From Bacteroidota bacterium (GTDB taxonomy: Bacteria > Bacteroidota > Bacteroidia > UBA7662 > CANHCV01): a DNA stretch of 64,000 nt. The translations under genes were made by a program, and so were the position numbers. The stretch is from the NCBI GenBank assembly GCA_947459245.1, contig CANHCV010000004.1:20644-84643 (forward strand), read 5' to 3'. A model generated the notes under the pieces. That model ran no database searches. It saw only the letters and a list, made by a program, of their open reading frames with translations, and was not told where the DNA came from. Below, piece by piece: positions 35,608 to 44,425 of this stretch. Position 1 is the first letter of the stretch. Each line of letters starts with the position of its first letter.

Positions 35608-36464
35608 TGAAACCGATATTTTTAAAAAGAGCGAAGGGGTTATTCTTCGCTCTTTTTGTTTCCCTTTTGGGAAAAGCGCAAACCCCCATTTTTGAAATAT
35701 CCGGAAACGGATTAAGCAAACCATCGTATTTGATTGGAACCCTGCATTTAGGGTGCGAGGAATCAAAGTTGGTGCCGCCCAATTTCAGATCTTATTTGGT
35801 TAATTCGGAGGCCTTGGTTTTAGAGTTAAACCTGAAGAAGGTATCGGAACAAATCAAAATCACCACCAAAGCCATTGTGCCCAAAGAGCGTTCGTTGGAT
35901 CTGCTGATGGGAGCTCGGTATTCTGAATTTAAAAGGGAAGTTCAACAACAGTACCAGTTGGATGTTGCGGCCTTTGAACGTTTTCATCCCATGATGACGA
36001 CCTCGCTCTTGGCGGCTAAATTACTTCCGTGTTCCAAATCCAAAGGTTCAGAAACCATTTTGATGGAAGTTGCCGATTCCATAAAGATTCCAGTCATGGG
36101 TTTGGAAACAGCCTCCGAACAAGCCAACATTCTTTTTTCGATTCCCGATTCGGAGGCCGTGCAATCACTTTGGGAAATGGGAACGAACCGAAGCAAGGCC
36201 CAGCACGATTGGGATGAACTCCAACGGGTTTTCGCCCTAGGTAACATCGATTCAATCGCGAAGTTCATCGAGGAATCGGATGAAATGAAGATGGACTTGG
36301 AAAAAATGCTGTTTCAACGCAACCGGAATTGGGCGAAAACCCTTCCGGCCCTGATGAAAAAGAAGTCGGTTTTCATTGCTGTTGGGGCCGGCCATCTCGG
36401 TGGTTCTCATGGTTTAGTGGCTTTACTTCGTGAAGCGGGTTACACGGTGGTGGAAAAACAGTGA
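35607..36464 (+). CDS. TraB/GumN family protein
   Basis: 285 residues with an N-terminal signal peptide (ALFVSLLGKAQ). The two histidine motifs of the TraB/Tiki/GumN fold are present: IGTLHLG near residue 43 and GAGHLGGSHGL near 265, with the conserved glutamate in LVLELNL. Relatives are proposed metalloproteases. The protein would be periplasmic or outer-membrane facing. Its partner is unknown. It overlaps the acyl-CoA dehydrogenase stop (TAATG) and is probably co-transcribed. Confidence 0.88.
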   Translation: MKPIFLKRAKGLFFALFVSLLGKAQTPIFEISGNGLSKPSYLIGTLHLGCEESKLVPPNFRSYLVNSEALVLELNLKKVSEQIKITTKAIVPKERSLDLLMGARYSEFKREVQQQYQLDVAAFERFHPMMTTSLLAAKLLPCSKSKGSETILMEVADSIKIPVMGLETASEQANILFSIPDSEAVQSLWEMGTNRSKAQHDWDELQRVFALGNIDSIAKFIEESDEMKMDLEKMLFQRNRNWAKTLPALMKKKSVFIAVGAGHLGGSHGLVALLREAGYTVVEKQ

Positions 36465-36534
36465 TTTAAAGAAACCGCAAAAAGTACTATCTTGGACTTT
36501 TAAAACCAATTCGGGCCATTCAAATGACCCCTTA

Positions 36535-38265
36535 ATGAAAAACTTTACTATGGAAAACACAAACTCAAAATCGCACCCCAAAGGACTATGGGTACTGTTT
36601 CTAACGGAAATGTGGGAACGTTTCGGTTATTATTTGATGTTGGGAATTTTCTCCTTGTACATGCTAGATGGATGGAACAACGGAGGTATGGGATTTAGCC
36701 CCGGTAAAAAATCCGATATCTATGGAACCTATCTCGGATTGGTGTATTTAACTCCTTTTATTGGAGGATTATTGGCCGACCGAATTTTGGGTTACCGCAG
36801 ATCGATTATTTCAGGTGGTTTAATGATGGCAGCCGGTTATTTTTTGTTGGCTGTTCATAGCAATACTACGTTTTACATCGCCTTGTTGTTAATTATTCTA
36901 GGAAATGGGTTCTTTAAACCAAATATTTCAACATTGGTAGGAAACCTTTACAGCGGAGATGATTTAAAAGATAAAAAGGACGCTGGTTTCAACATTTTCT
37001 ACATGGGAATTAACCTGGGTGCATTTATCTGCAATTTCGTTGCGGCATACATGCGCATCAACTACGGTTGGGGATTCGCTTTCGCAGCCGCTGGTGTGGG
37101 AATGATTATTGGAGTTCTTGTTTTTATCTCCGGTTCAAAACACATCAAACATGTAGATATCGTAAAACCAACCAAAGAAGGAGACATGTCTACCGGTCGC
37201 ATTTTGATGATGACCGTTTTACCCATGTTTGTGTTTGGTGCCATTGGTTATGCCTTGCCCGGAAATTTCTTGGGCTCAGATACCAATGATGCATTTATCA
37301 TTGGTTGTTTACCCGTAATAGGTTTCTTTATCTATTTGGCTTTCAAATCAGAAGTTAAAGAAAGTCGTGCCATTAAAGCTCTTTTGGCGGTATTTACTTG
37401 TGTTATTTTATTCTTCGCCATTTTTCACCAAAATGGAGATGCTCTAACCGTTTGGGCTGAAGATCATACCGATCGAAAAATGTCGGAAGGGGTTGCGCAA
37501 GTGGCCGACAAAATTGGAATGGCTCAAGTGGTTATCAACAACGATTTGGTATCGGCAGATCAGGCGACTTTTGATGCAGAAATTGGAAAAATGCGCGCTC
37601 AAGAAGAAGCAATGCCCGCTGTGTCTGTTGAAGAGATCAAAGCCAAAGGCGAGTTCAGTAACCAAGTTGGCCAACTGGAAAAATCTCGCAAATATTTTGA
37701 GACCTTGCCCAAGGACCAAATCCCAGCCCAAGGATCTAATTTGAAATTGTATTCTACCGAATTGTACCAATCGATTAATCCATTTTGGGTAGTTGTTTTA
37801 ACTCCTGTAGTTGTAGGTATTTTTGGATGGTTGGCTCGTAAAAAGAAAGAACCAAGTACACCAACAAAAATTGCCATTGGTTTGATCATTACCGCTCTTT
37901 CGGCCTTGGTTATGGTTGGCGCCGTTTCTGCTAGCCACGACTTATCTACCAAGGCAAGCTCATTATGGCTCATTGCATCCTATGGAGTTATTACCATCGG
38001 TGAGCTTTGTTTATCTCCAATGGGTCTCTCTCTGGTTTCTAAACTTTCTCCACCGCGCATTACGGCCCTCATGATGGGCGGTTATTTCTTAGCTATTTCA
38101 GTTGGAAATAAGCTTTCTGGAATGCTTTCCAGTTTGTGGGAAGGCATGGAAGATAAAAAAGATTTCTTCTACTTAAACTTCGGTTTGGTTTTGGGCGCAG
38201 CACTTTTACTGTTCTTAATGTTGAAGTGGTTGAATAATGTAATGAAAGAAAACAACGTTCAGTAA
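36535..38265 (+). CDS. POT family proton-coupled peptide transporter (with long loop)
   Basis: 576 residues from ATG 36535 (a second ATG at 36550 is also possible; a longer frame overlaps the TraB gene). About 14 membrane helices. POT signatures: LTEMWERFGYYLM (the ExxERFxYY motif), GGLLADRILGYRR and GNGFFKPNISTLVG. POT carriers import di- and tripeptides with protons. It differs from the next gene by a hydrophilic, partly coiled-coil insertion of about 80 residues (nt about 37460-37770) between helix 7 and the following helix. Confidence 0.93.
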   Translation: MKNFTMENTNSKSHPKGLWVLFLTEMWERFGYYLMLGIFSLYMLDGWNNGGMGFSPGKKSDIYGTYLGLVYLTPFIGGLLADRILGYRRSIISGGLMMAAGYFLLAVHSNTTFYIALLLIILGNGFFKPNISTLVGNLYSGDDLKDKKDAGFNIFYMGINLGAFICNFVAAYMRINYGWGFAFAAAGVGMIIGVLVFISGSKHIKHVDIVKPTKEGDMSTGRILMMTVLPMFVFGAIGYALPGNFLGSDTNDAFIIGCLPVIGFFIYLAFKSEVKESRAIKALLAVFTCVILFFAIFHQNGDALTVWAEDHTDRKMSEGVAQVADKIGMAQVVINNDLVSADQATFDAEIGKMRAQEEAMPAVSVEEIKAKGEFSNQVGQLEKSRKYFETLPKDQIPAQGSNLKLYSTELYQSINPFWVVVLTPVVVGIFGWLARKKKEPSTPTKIAIGLIITALSALVMVGAVSASHDLSTKASSLWLIASYGVITIGELCLSPMGLSLVSKLSPPRITALMMGGYFLAISVGNKLSGMLSSLWEGMEDKKDFFYLNFGLVLGAALLLFLMLKWLNNVMKENNVQ

Positions 38266-38282
38266 TCTCTAATCGCGAAATC

Positions 38283-39806
38283 GTGGAATCAAATCAGGCA
38301 TTAGCCGATATTCATAATTTTAAAGGCAAGTACCCCAAGCAATTGTGGTACTTGTTTTTTAGTGAAATGTGGGAACGTTTCAGCTTCTATGGAATGCGTG
38401 GAATGTTAACCTTTTTCATGATCAACCAACTGTTCATGGATGAAAAAGTAGCCAACCTTCAATATGGTGCTACTCAAGCATTTGTGTACGCATTTACGTT
38501 TATCGGTGGGCTATTTGCTGATAAAATCTTGGGATTTCAACGTTCCCTGTTTTGGGGTGGAATTTTAATGGTCTTGGGTAGTGTCATTTTGGCAATCGAT
38601 CCGGAAAAGTTCTTCTTCTTAGGAATCAGTTTTAATATTGTAGGTTCTGGTTTTTTCAAACCCAATATTTCAACCATGGTGGGTGCTTTGTACCGCGATG
38701 GAGATGAACGCCGAGATGCCGGTTTTTCATTATTCTATTCGGGCATCAATATTGGTGCACTTTTAGGAGGATATTTTTGTATCGCCATCGGAAAAGGTAC
38801 GTTCATGGAAAACAGCATTCCTGTCGATTTGAGATGGAATATGGCTTTCGGTGTGGTATCTGTTTTGATGACCATTAGTCTAATTACGTTTGTCTTTACA
38901 AAAAAATCATTGGGACCCATTGGTTTACCTCCTGTAAGAACCCATGCAGATGGAACACCAAAGAAGAAAGGAATGGCCGAAATTTCTGTTTTCGTTGGGT
39001 CTTTGCTTGCCATTCCCCTCATCATGAAAATGGTGGCCAATACCGAATATACCGATTGGTTTATGTACTTCATTGGACCATTCAGTTTGCTGTATTTGTT
39101 GTGGGAAATGCGGTCTACAAGCAGTAGCGAAAATAAAAAGCTCATTGCAGCCTTGTGTTTTATCTTGTTTTCTGTTGTCTTTTGGGCGATTTTCGAACAA
39201 GCCGGTGGCTCTTTAAGTATTTTCGCAGCCAATCACGTTCATGATCAGCTTTTGGGGATGTTTACTCTCGATCCCAACGGCGTAAACAATGCCGCCAATT
39301 CGCTATTCGTCATCATCTTTGCCCCGATTATTGGTTTGATTTGGCTGGCCATGGCAAAGAAGAAAATTGAACCAAACACCGTTGTGAAATTCGGAATTGC
39401 CTTTTTGTTTTTGGGACTCTCTTTTTACACGTTTTTTGCGACTCGATTTTTTGCAGATATTCAAGGAATGACGTCCTTGGATATGTTTACATTGGCCTAT
39501 TTTATTGTAACCCTAGGAGAGTTGTGTTTGTCACCCATTGGACTTTCCATCATGACCAAACTTTCTCCCAAGAAATTACAAGGATTAATGATGGGAATGT
39601 GGTTTTTAGCCAGTGCCTATGGGCAATATGTTGCCGGTTTATTCGGTGCTAGTATTGTTTCTGATGTTCAAAATGCTTCAAACTTGGACAAGCTGAATAC
39701 TTATACCGAAGGATACAAACAATTTGGTTTGTACGCTATCATTGCTGGTGTGGTATTGATCGCCATTTCACCGATCATAAGGAAGCTGATGCAAGAAGTT
39801 AAATAA
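38283..39806 (+). CDS. POT family proton-coupled peptide transporter
   Basis: 507 residues from a GTG at 38283. Same family signatures as the preceding gene: FSEMWERFSFYGMRGM, GGLFADKILGFQR and GSGFFKPNISTMVG, then LGELCLSPIGLSIMTKLSP. The start lies 17 nt after the first transporter, so the two are almost surely on one mRNA and arose by duplication. It lacks the long loop found in the neighbour. A strong terminator follows. Confidence 0.95.
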   Translation: MESNQALADIHNFKGKYPKQLWYLFFSEMWERFSFYGMRGMLTFFMINQLFMDEKVANLQYGATQAFVYAFTFIGGLFADKILGFQRSLFWGGILMVLGSVILAIDPEKFFFLGISFNIVGSGFFKPNISTMVGALYRDGDERRDAGFSLFYSGINIGALLGGYFCIAIGKGTFMENSIPVDLRWNMAFGVVSVLMTISLITFVFTKKSLGPIGLPPVRTHADGTPKKKGMAEISVFVGSLLAIPLIMKMVANTEYTDWFMYFIGPFSLLYLLWEMRSTSSSENKKLIAALCFILFSVVFWAIFEQAGGSLSIFAANHVHDQLLGMFTLDPNGVNNAANSLFVIIFAPIIGLIWLAMAKKKIEPNTVVKFGIAFLFLGLSFYTFFATRFFADIQGMTSLDMFTLAYFIVTLGELCLSPIGLSIMTKLSPKKLQGLMMGMWFLASAYGQYVAGLFGASIVSDVQNASNLDKLNTYTEGYKQFGLYAIIAGVVLIAISPIIRKLMQEVK

Positions 39807-39807
39807 C

Positions 39808-39837
39808 AAAAAAGCCCCGGAATTCGGGGCTTTTTTT
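39808..39837. terminator. Bidirectional terminator after the POT pair
   Basis: AAAAAAGCCCCG-GAATT-CGGGGCTTTTTTT. It also overlaps the stop codon of the convergent hypothetical gene (39836-39838). Confidence 0.92.
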
Positions 39838-40375
39838 ATTTTACGAAACGAAATTTTTGGACTCGGGCCGATTGTTTTTCCAACAACCAAGCCACCGCAT
39901 TCAAGGAGTTTTTAAACCGTGGTTCCTTCACCTTCGATTGATGCTTGATGCTCAACCGTCCTTTTTGATGTCCAACCGAAAGCGTAAGAATCAATGTTTC
40001 TGCATCTTTAAAAGAAATCCAAGGAATCCATTTCCATTTTGAACGATTCAAAACCATGCGTTCCATCAACTCAAATCCAAAGTTTTCGGAGGCCTGTTTG
40101 AATGTGTGCGATTGATAAACGGTAAAACCTTCTTTTTTCACCATTTCAGAAAGGTATTCAAGCAGAAAATCTCCTTGTCCAAAAACGTCGTTGAAATCAA
40201 AAATAAATTGAATTTCGTCGGTTCTACCGGAATGAACGATTTCGATTGGATTCCCCTCCAACAAACTCACGTACCTCAACTCCATTTTGGAAAGCAAGGC
40301 TCTGAATAATCCTGCTTGTTTCCAACTTTGGTAGGATTGTTTAAAAAAACGCGAGCGGTGAATTCGGTTATTCAT
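39836..40375 (-). CDS. Hypothetical protein
   Basis: 179 residues from the ATG at 40375; earlier in-frame starts lie in or against the -7 box. I do not recognise a family. It has no signal peptide or membrane helix, is rich in F, K, R and S, and begins with a basic stretch (NNRIHRSRFFKQSYQSWKQ). The middle (EIQFIFDFND) looks like a beta strand with acidic residues. The ATG is 6 nt after TAATTTTG (40389-40382, minus strand), predicting a very short leader. Confidence 0.75.
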   Translation of the reverse strand: MNNRIHRSRFFKQSYQSWKQAGLFRALLSKMELRYVSLLEGNPIEIVHSGRTDEIQFIFDFNDVFGQGDFLLEYLSEMVKKEGFTVYQSHTFKQASENFGFELMERMVLNRSKWKWIPWISFKDAETLILTLSVGHQKGRLSIKHQSKVKEPRFKNSLNAVAWLLEKQSARVQKFRFVK

Positions 40376-40381
40376 GATCAT

Positions 40382-40389
40382 CAAAATTA
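40382..40389 (-). promoter_or_regulatory. -7 box of the 179-residue hypothetical gene
   Basis: Minus strand TAATTTTG, ending 6 nt before the ATG at 40375. Confidence 0.55.
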
Positions 40390-40431
40390 CAAACAACAAC
40401 TTGCCAAAATGGTTGTATTTTCGTAAAATTT

Positions 40432-41856
40432 ATGAAGAGAACGATTTCATTTTTAGGTGCTGCAAAACAAGTTACGGGTTCCTTATTTCTGGTTGAGAAC
40501 GATGGAGTAAAAATATTGGTGGATTGTGGGATGGATATGGAGAAACGAAAGAAAGAAAACGTGGTTCCTGTTGAATTTCCGTTCGATCCGTCCGAAATTC
40601 ATGCCGTTGTATTAACCCATGCCCACATCGACCACTCGGGGAACTTGCCTCTTTTGAAACGATGGGGCTTTGAAGGAAAAATTTATTCCACCGTACCAAC
40701 GTATTACCTCACTCACTTGCTTTTGATGGATTGTGCAGGTATTAATCGAAAGAAAATTGCTTCCTTATCGGGGAAAAGGGCAGGGAAGAGGGGGCCAGGT
40801 TTGAACAAACAAGCCTACGATTCACTCTACCTAGAACCGCAAGTGGTGCAAACCATGAAGCAATTCGCGACTTTAAATTTCAATGTTCGTCATAAAATTG
40901 CCCCCAACGTAGCCATCAAATTCATTCCTGCCGGACACTTATTGGGAGCCGCACACGTGGTGATGTACCTCAAAAGAGAAGACGGATCGGAAACACGAAT
41001 TGGACTATCGGGAGACATCGGTCGAGATTATTACCCGCTCCTGGTTGATCCCGAACCCATGGAAGCTGTTGATTACCTCGTAACGGAATCTACCTACGGA
41101 GGCCGCATGCACGAACCCGGTAGAGATTATACTGGTTACCTCTCCAAAATCATCAAAGAAACCTGCGTGGAGAAGGGCGGCCGATTGATCATCCCCGCTT
41201 TTTCAGTTGGACGAACCCAGGCTTTGCTTTTCGAAATAAAAAAGATGGTCAACCTGGGGCTCATTCCCGAAATCAAGGTTTTTGTGGATAGCCCCCTTTC
41301 TTTGGAATCTACAAAGGCATACCAACAAATGCACAATTACCTCAATAAGGAAGCCAGAGAGGTACAAAAAGTGGATGGCGAAATTTTCATCTTCGATCAG
41401 CTTTTTTACATCGAAAACGAAAAGCAAAGCAAAATTTTGTCTCAATTCGACGAGCCAGCCATCATCATTTCGGCCTCGGGGATGTTGGACGGTGGGCGCA
41501 TTCAAACCCACATTCGTAAAAACATTGAAAACCCGAATGCGACCATCTTAATGGTGGGCTTTGCCTCACCGGGAACGTTGGGAGCGAAGTTGCGCGAACA
41601 ACCGAAAGAGCTTCATTTTGATAAGAAAACCTACCAAGTTCGCGCTCGAATTTTGTCAACCAGTCTGTTCTCCGGACACGGTGATCAAGCCGATTTGATT
41701 CGTTTTGTTCAACATCAAAATCCACAAGATTTAAAACAAGTATTCCTGGTTCACGGTGAAGAGCCCTCCATGGAACAATTATCTGCGTCCTTAAAAGAAA
41801 TCGGATTTTCATCCATTGAAATTCCTTCAAAAAATGATGTGTATGAATTGCATTAA
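40432..41856 (+). CDS. Metallo-beta-lactamase/beta-CASP RNA-processing exonuclease-like protein
   Basis: 474 residues. Zinc ligands H63-A-H65-I-D67-H68 and the later AGHLLGAAHV histidine. The beta-CASP region holds VTESTYGG, IPAFSVGRTQALLFEI and ISASGMLDGGRIQTHI, followed by the C-terminal SGHGDQADL and VHGEEPSM histidines. This layout matches the YSH1/CPSF73-like bacterial proteins rather than RNase J. A role in RNA 3' processing or decay is inferred from the family. The start of the next gene overlaps its last codons. Confidence 0.92.
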   Translation: MKRTISFLGAAKQVTGSLFLVENDGVKILVDCGMDMEKRKKENVVPVEFPFDPSEIHAVVLTHAHIDHSGNLPLLKRWGFEGKIYSTVPTYYLTHLLLMDCAGINRKKIASLSGKRAGKRGPGLNKQAYDSLYLEPQVVQTMKQFATLNFNVRHKIAPNVAIKFIPAGHLLGAAHVVMYLKREDGSETRIGLSGDIGRDYYPLLVDPEPMEAVDYLVTESTYGGRMHEPGRDYTGYLSKIIKETCVEKGGRLIIPAFSVGRTQALLFEIKKMVNLGLIPEIKVFVDSPLSLESTKAYQQMHNYLNKEAREVQKVDGEIFIFDQLFYIENEKQSKILSQFDEPAIIISASGMLDGGRIQTHIRKNIENPNATILMVGFASPGTLGAKLREQPKELHFDKKTYQVRARILSTSLFSGHGDQADLIRFVQHQNPQDLKQVFLVHGEEPSMEQLSASLKEIGFSSIEIPSKNDVYELH

Positions 41857-42469
41857 ATTTTTCCTTCTAACCGCATTTTTCTTCCTGTTTTCTATTTCCT
41901 TGTTTTCACAAGATTTCGAGGACGGACGTGGAAGAACATCATCAACCAAAAAATCTTCTTCCTCAGATAGCCTTCGTAAAAAGTCGTTTGAGGTAAAGGA
42001 AGTGGATCATACCCTTTCTGGCGGTTTGGTTTTGTGGACCGATCCAACTCAATTTAACAACAGTTTGCTCATCACAACCTTGGAGTATTGTCCGAGATTT
42101 ATCCTTGCTACCGGAAAAATTCAGTCGTCGCTTTCCATTGCGGCTCCCATCAACATTGGAATTGGGACCAATAGTGCGGGCGATTTTACAGTGATGGGTC
42201 ATGTACCTGTACTTTTAGAAGGAAGTTTGGGCCATTTCTCCCATCGAGACGCAGAAGCATTAGTCGGAATTTTTGCAGGCTTGGGCGTTTCTGGATCTTT
42301 TTCCAATTTGGAAGCGCCATTCAATAACAATTTTGGACCCTCGGTATCAGCCGGATTGAGAATGGGAAACATGAACTTCCGGTCGTATACCTTCCGACTT
42401 GGATTTACCCCTTCTTTGAAATCACTCGGAAATGGGGTTATTTATTTCTCTTCTGGACTTAATTTCTAA
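41843..42469 (+). CDS. Putative outer-membrane protein
   Basis: 208 residues from the ATG at 41843; the two ATG codons at 41834 and 41837 are alternatives. A signal peptide (FFLLTAFFFLFSISLFSQ) is followed by a serine/lysine-rich linker and then a glycine-rich beta-pattern (LSIAAPINIGIGT, GIFAGLGVSGSF, GLRMGN) ending in an aromatic residue, consistent with a small eight-stranded barrel. No family is recognised. Its first codons overlap the end of the nuclease gene, and its stop overlaps tadA by 1 nt (TAATG). Confidence 0.75.
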   Translation: MNCIKFFLLTAFFFLFSISLFSQDFEDGRGRTSSTKKSSSSDSLRKKSFEVKEVDHTLSGGLVLWTDPTQFNNSLLITTLEYCPRFILATGKIQSSLSIAAPINIGIGTNSAGDFTVMGHVPVLLEGSLGHFSHRDAEALVGIFAGLGVSGSFSNLEAPFNNNFGPSVSAGLRMGNMNFRSYTFRLGFTPSLKSLGNGVIYFSSGLNF

Positions 42470-42921
42470 TGTCGTTATCCATTTTTTCCGATGATTATTT
42501 CATGCGTGAAGCGCTGAAAGAAGCTCAGTATGCGTATGAAAAAGATGAAGTTCCGGTTGGAGCTGTAATTGTGGCAAACCAAAGAATCATTGCTCGAGCG
42601 CACAATTTAACCGAGCTGTTGAACGATGTTACCGCCCATGCGGAAATGCAGGCTATTACGGCCTCAGCGAACTATTTGGGCGGAAAATACCTCGATGAAT
42701 GTACGTTATACGTTACGTTAGAGCCTTGTACCATGTGTGCAGGAGCATTGAATTGGGCACAGATCAAAAAAGTAGTGTACGGGGCAAGCGACGAAAAACG
42801 AGGCGCACTAAAACATAAAATACACCTTCTTCATCCCAAAACCGAAGTGGTGGGCGGCATTTTGCAAGAAGAATGTTCCCAAATTCTTAAAGCCTTTTTC
42901 CTCAAAAAACGACTGAATTGA
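42469..42921 (+). CDS. tadA: tRNA adenosine(34) deaminase
   Basis: 150 residues. Zinc-dependent deaminase that makes inosine at the wobble position. Active site H57-A-E59 and P86-C87-T-M-C90 match the CDA/TadA fold. The N-terminal motif MREALKEAQYAYEKDEVPVGAVIV is typical. It starts in the preceding stop codon and is followed by cdsA with a 4-nt overlap. Confidence 0.95.
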   Translation: MSLSIFSDDYFMREALKEAQYAYEKDEVPVGAVIVANQRIIARAHNLTELLNDVTAHAEMQAITASANYLGGKYLDECTLYVTLEPCTMCAGALNWAQIKKVVYGASDEKRGALKHKIHLLHPKTEVVGGILQEECSQILKAFFLKKRLN

Positions 42922-43718
42922 TGACTAATTTTTGGCAAAGAACCGTTTCTGGAGTGTTTATCGTAGGAATCATCGTGGCAGCAAGCTGGGGCGGTTATTA
43001 TTCGGGACTCGCTTTGTTGTCCATCATTGGTGCAATAGGTTTGGATGAGTTGTTGAAAATGGGGGAACCCGAATCTCGAAAAAATAAATTGCGTTGGATC
43101 GGCGCCTTTCATTCCGGGATTTTCCTCCTTGGACTTTGGCTGAAATTTGAAACCAATTGGCTTTCCTTGCTAACCATTCAATTGGTTTTGGCTGCGATCG
43201 GTTGCGTGTTAACCTTTCAAGAACACAGTTTTAAAGAATTATCCAAGTTGTTTTTTGGATGGATTTGGATTTGGTTACCGGTGTTTTTAGCCAAAGATAT
43301 TTTAGAAGATTTCTTGCTTCGTTTCCCCATGATTTTATTGCTGGTTTTTATTGGGCTCTGGACTTCAGATACCGGCGCTTATTTGGTTGGGAAATCGATC
43401 GGCAAGCATAAAATGATTCCCAACGTTTCACCCAATAAAACATGGGAAGGAACGGTAGGAGGGATGCTTTTGGCTTCGATGCTGGTATCCATTTTTGCTC
43501 ATTATTTCATTTCGATGGATTGGTGGCAAGGAGCACTTTTGGGTGGAATCATTTCGTTTTTCGGCACATTTGGAGATTTGATTCAAAGTGTGGTAAAACG
43601 AACGTTTGGAGTAAAAGATAGCGGGAACCTCATTCCTGGTCACGGCGGGATTCTCGACCGTTTCGACAGCTTTTTGTTAGCGATTCCCGCCGTTTGGTTG
43701 GCATTATCGCTCTTTTGA
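42918..43718 (+). CDS. cdsA: Phosphatidate cytidylyltransferase
   Basis: 266 residues, about eight membrane helices. Makes CDP-diacylglycerol from phosphatidate and CTP at the inner membrane, the branch point of phospholipid synthesis. The C-terminal signature DLIQSVVKRTFGVKDSGNLIPGHGGILDRFDS is nearly canonical. Together with psd immediately downstream it makes the phosphatidylethanolamine branch; the serine synthase (pssA) between them in the pathway is not in the window. Confidence 0.96.
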   Translation: MMTNFWQRTVSGVFIVGIIVAASWGGYYSGLALLSIIGAIGLDELLKMGEPESRKNKLRWIGAFHSGIFLLGLWLKFETNWLSLLTIQLVLAAIGCVLTFQEHSFKELSKLFFGWIWIWLPVFLAKDILEDFLLRFPMILLLVFIGLWTSDTGAYLVGKSIGKHKMIPNVSPNKTWEGTVGGMLLASMLVSIFAHYFISMDWWQGALLGGIISFFGTFGDLIQSVVKRTFGVKDSGNLIPGHGGILDRFDSFLLAIPAVWLALSLF

Positions 43719-43733
43719 TTGTATTTTCGAACC

Positions 43734-44393
43734 ATGATACATCGAGAAGGGATAGCGAGCATTGTCATCGCACTAATTGTAACCGGTTTTATTTCATTTT
43801 CTGCGTACAAATGGATTGAAATTTCATGGTTGAAAATCGTACTTTGGATTTTTTCTCTTGCACTCTTGGCAATTGTTCTTCAATTTTTTAGAAATCCATC
43901 CCGCACTACCATCAAAAATGAAAACCACGTCATCGCTCCAGCCGACGGAAAAGTGGTGATCATTGAAGAAGTAGAAGAGCCTGAATTTTTTAAAGGGAAG
44001 CGTTTGTTGGTCAGCATCTTCATGTCGCCCTTTAACGTTCACGTGAACCGATATCCCATTTCCGGGGAGGTTATTTTTGAAAAGTACCATCCGGGGAAAT
44101 ACCTGGTAGCGTGGCATCCAAAAAGTTCTACTGAAAACGAAAGAACAACGGTGGTGGTTCAAGATTCACAAAATCACCAAGTGATGTTCCGCCAAATTGC
44201 TGGAGCCTTGGCACGTCGAATTGTTTGTTACTCTAAAAAAGGAGATCGTGCAGAACAGGGCGGTGAAATGGGCTTCATTAAATTCGGATCAAGGGTGGAT
44301 GTATACCTTCCAATTGGTACCGAAGTGCCTTTAGAACTTGGACAAAACGTGGTGGGTGGCGAAAGTATTATCGCAAAGTTTACCTCCAAATAA
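43734..44393 (+). CDS. psd: Phosphatidylserine decarboxylase, short form
   Basis: 219 residues from the ATG at 43734, 15 nt after cdsA. Pyruvoyl enzyme that makes phosphatidylethanolamine. It is of the short (archaeal-like) type: APADGKVV, then MSPFNVHVNRYPI, and the self-cleavage site in FIKFGSRVDVYLP, where the G-S bond gives the small alpha subunit with its N-terminal pyruvoyl group. Two N-terminal membrane helices (about residues 8-50). Same operon as cdsA. Confidence 0.95.
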   Translation: MIHREGIASIVIALIVTGFISFSAYKWIEISWLKIVLWIFSLALLAIVLQFFRNPSRTTIKNENHVIAPADGKVVIIEEVEEPEFFKGKRLLVSIFMSPFNVHVNRYPISGEVIFEKYHPGKYLVAWHPKSSTENERTTVVVQDSQNHQVMFRQIAGALARRIVCYSKKGDRAEQGGEMGFIKFGSRVDVYLPIGTEVPLELGQNVVGGESIIAKFTSK

Positions 44394-44404
44394 CCTTTCA
44401 ACAT

Positions 44405-44412
44405 TAGTTTTG
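44405..44412 (+). promoter_or_regulatory. -7 box of the nucleotidyltransferase/kinase pair
   Basis: TAGTTTTG, 13 nt before the ATG at 44426 and 11 nt after the psd stop. No clear -33 TTTG. Confidence 0.55.
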
Positions 44413-44425
44413 CTAAAAATAAGTT

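Noticed and set aside
38735-39232. 165-codon minus-strand frame
   Set aside because: Antisense to the second POT transporter; no promoter or family signature.
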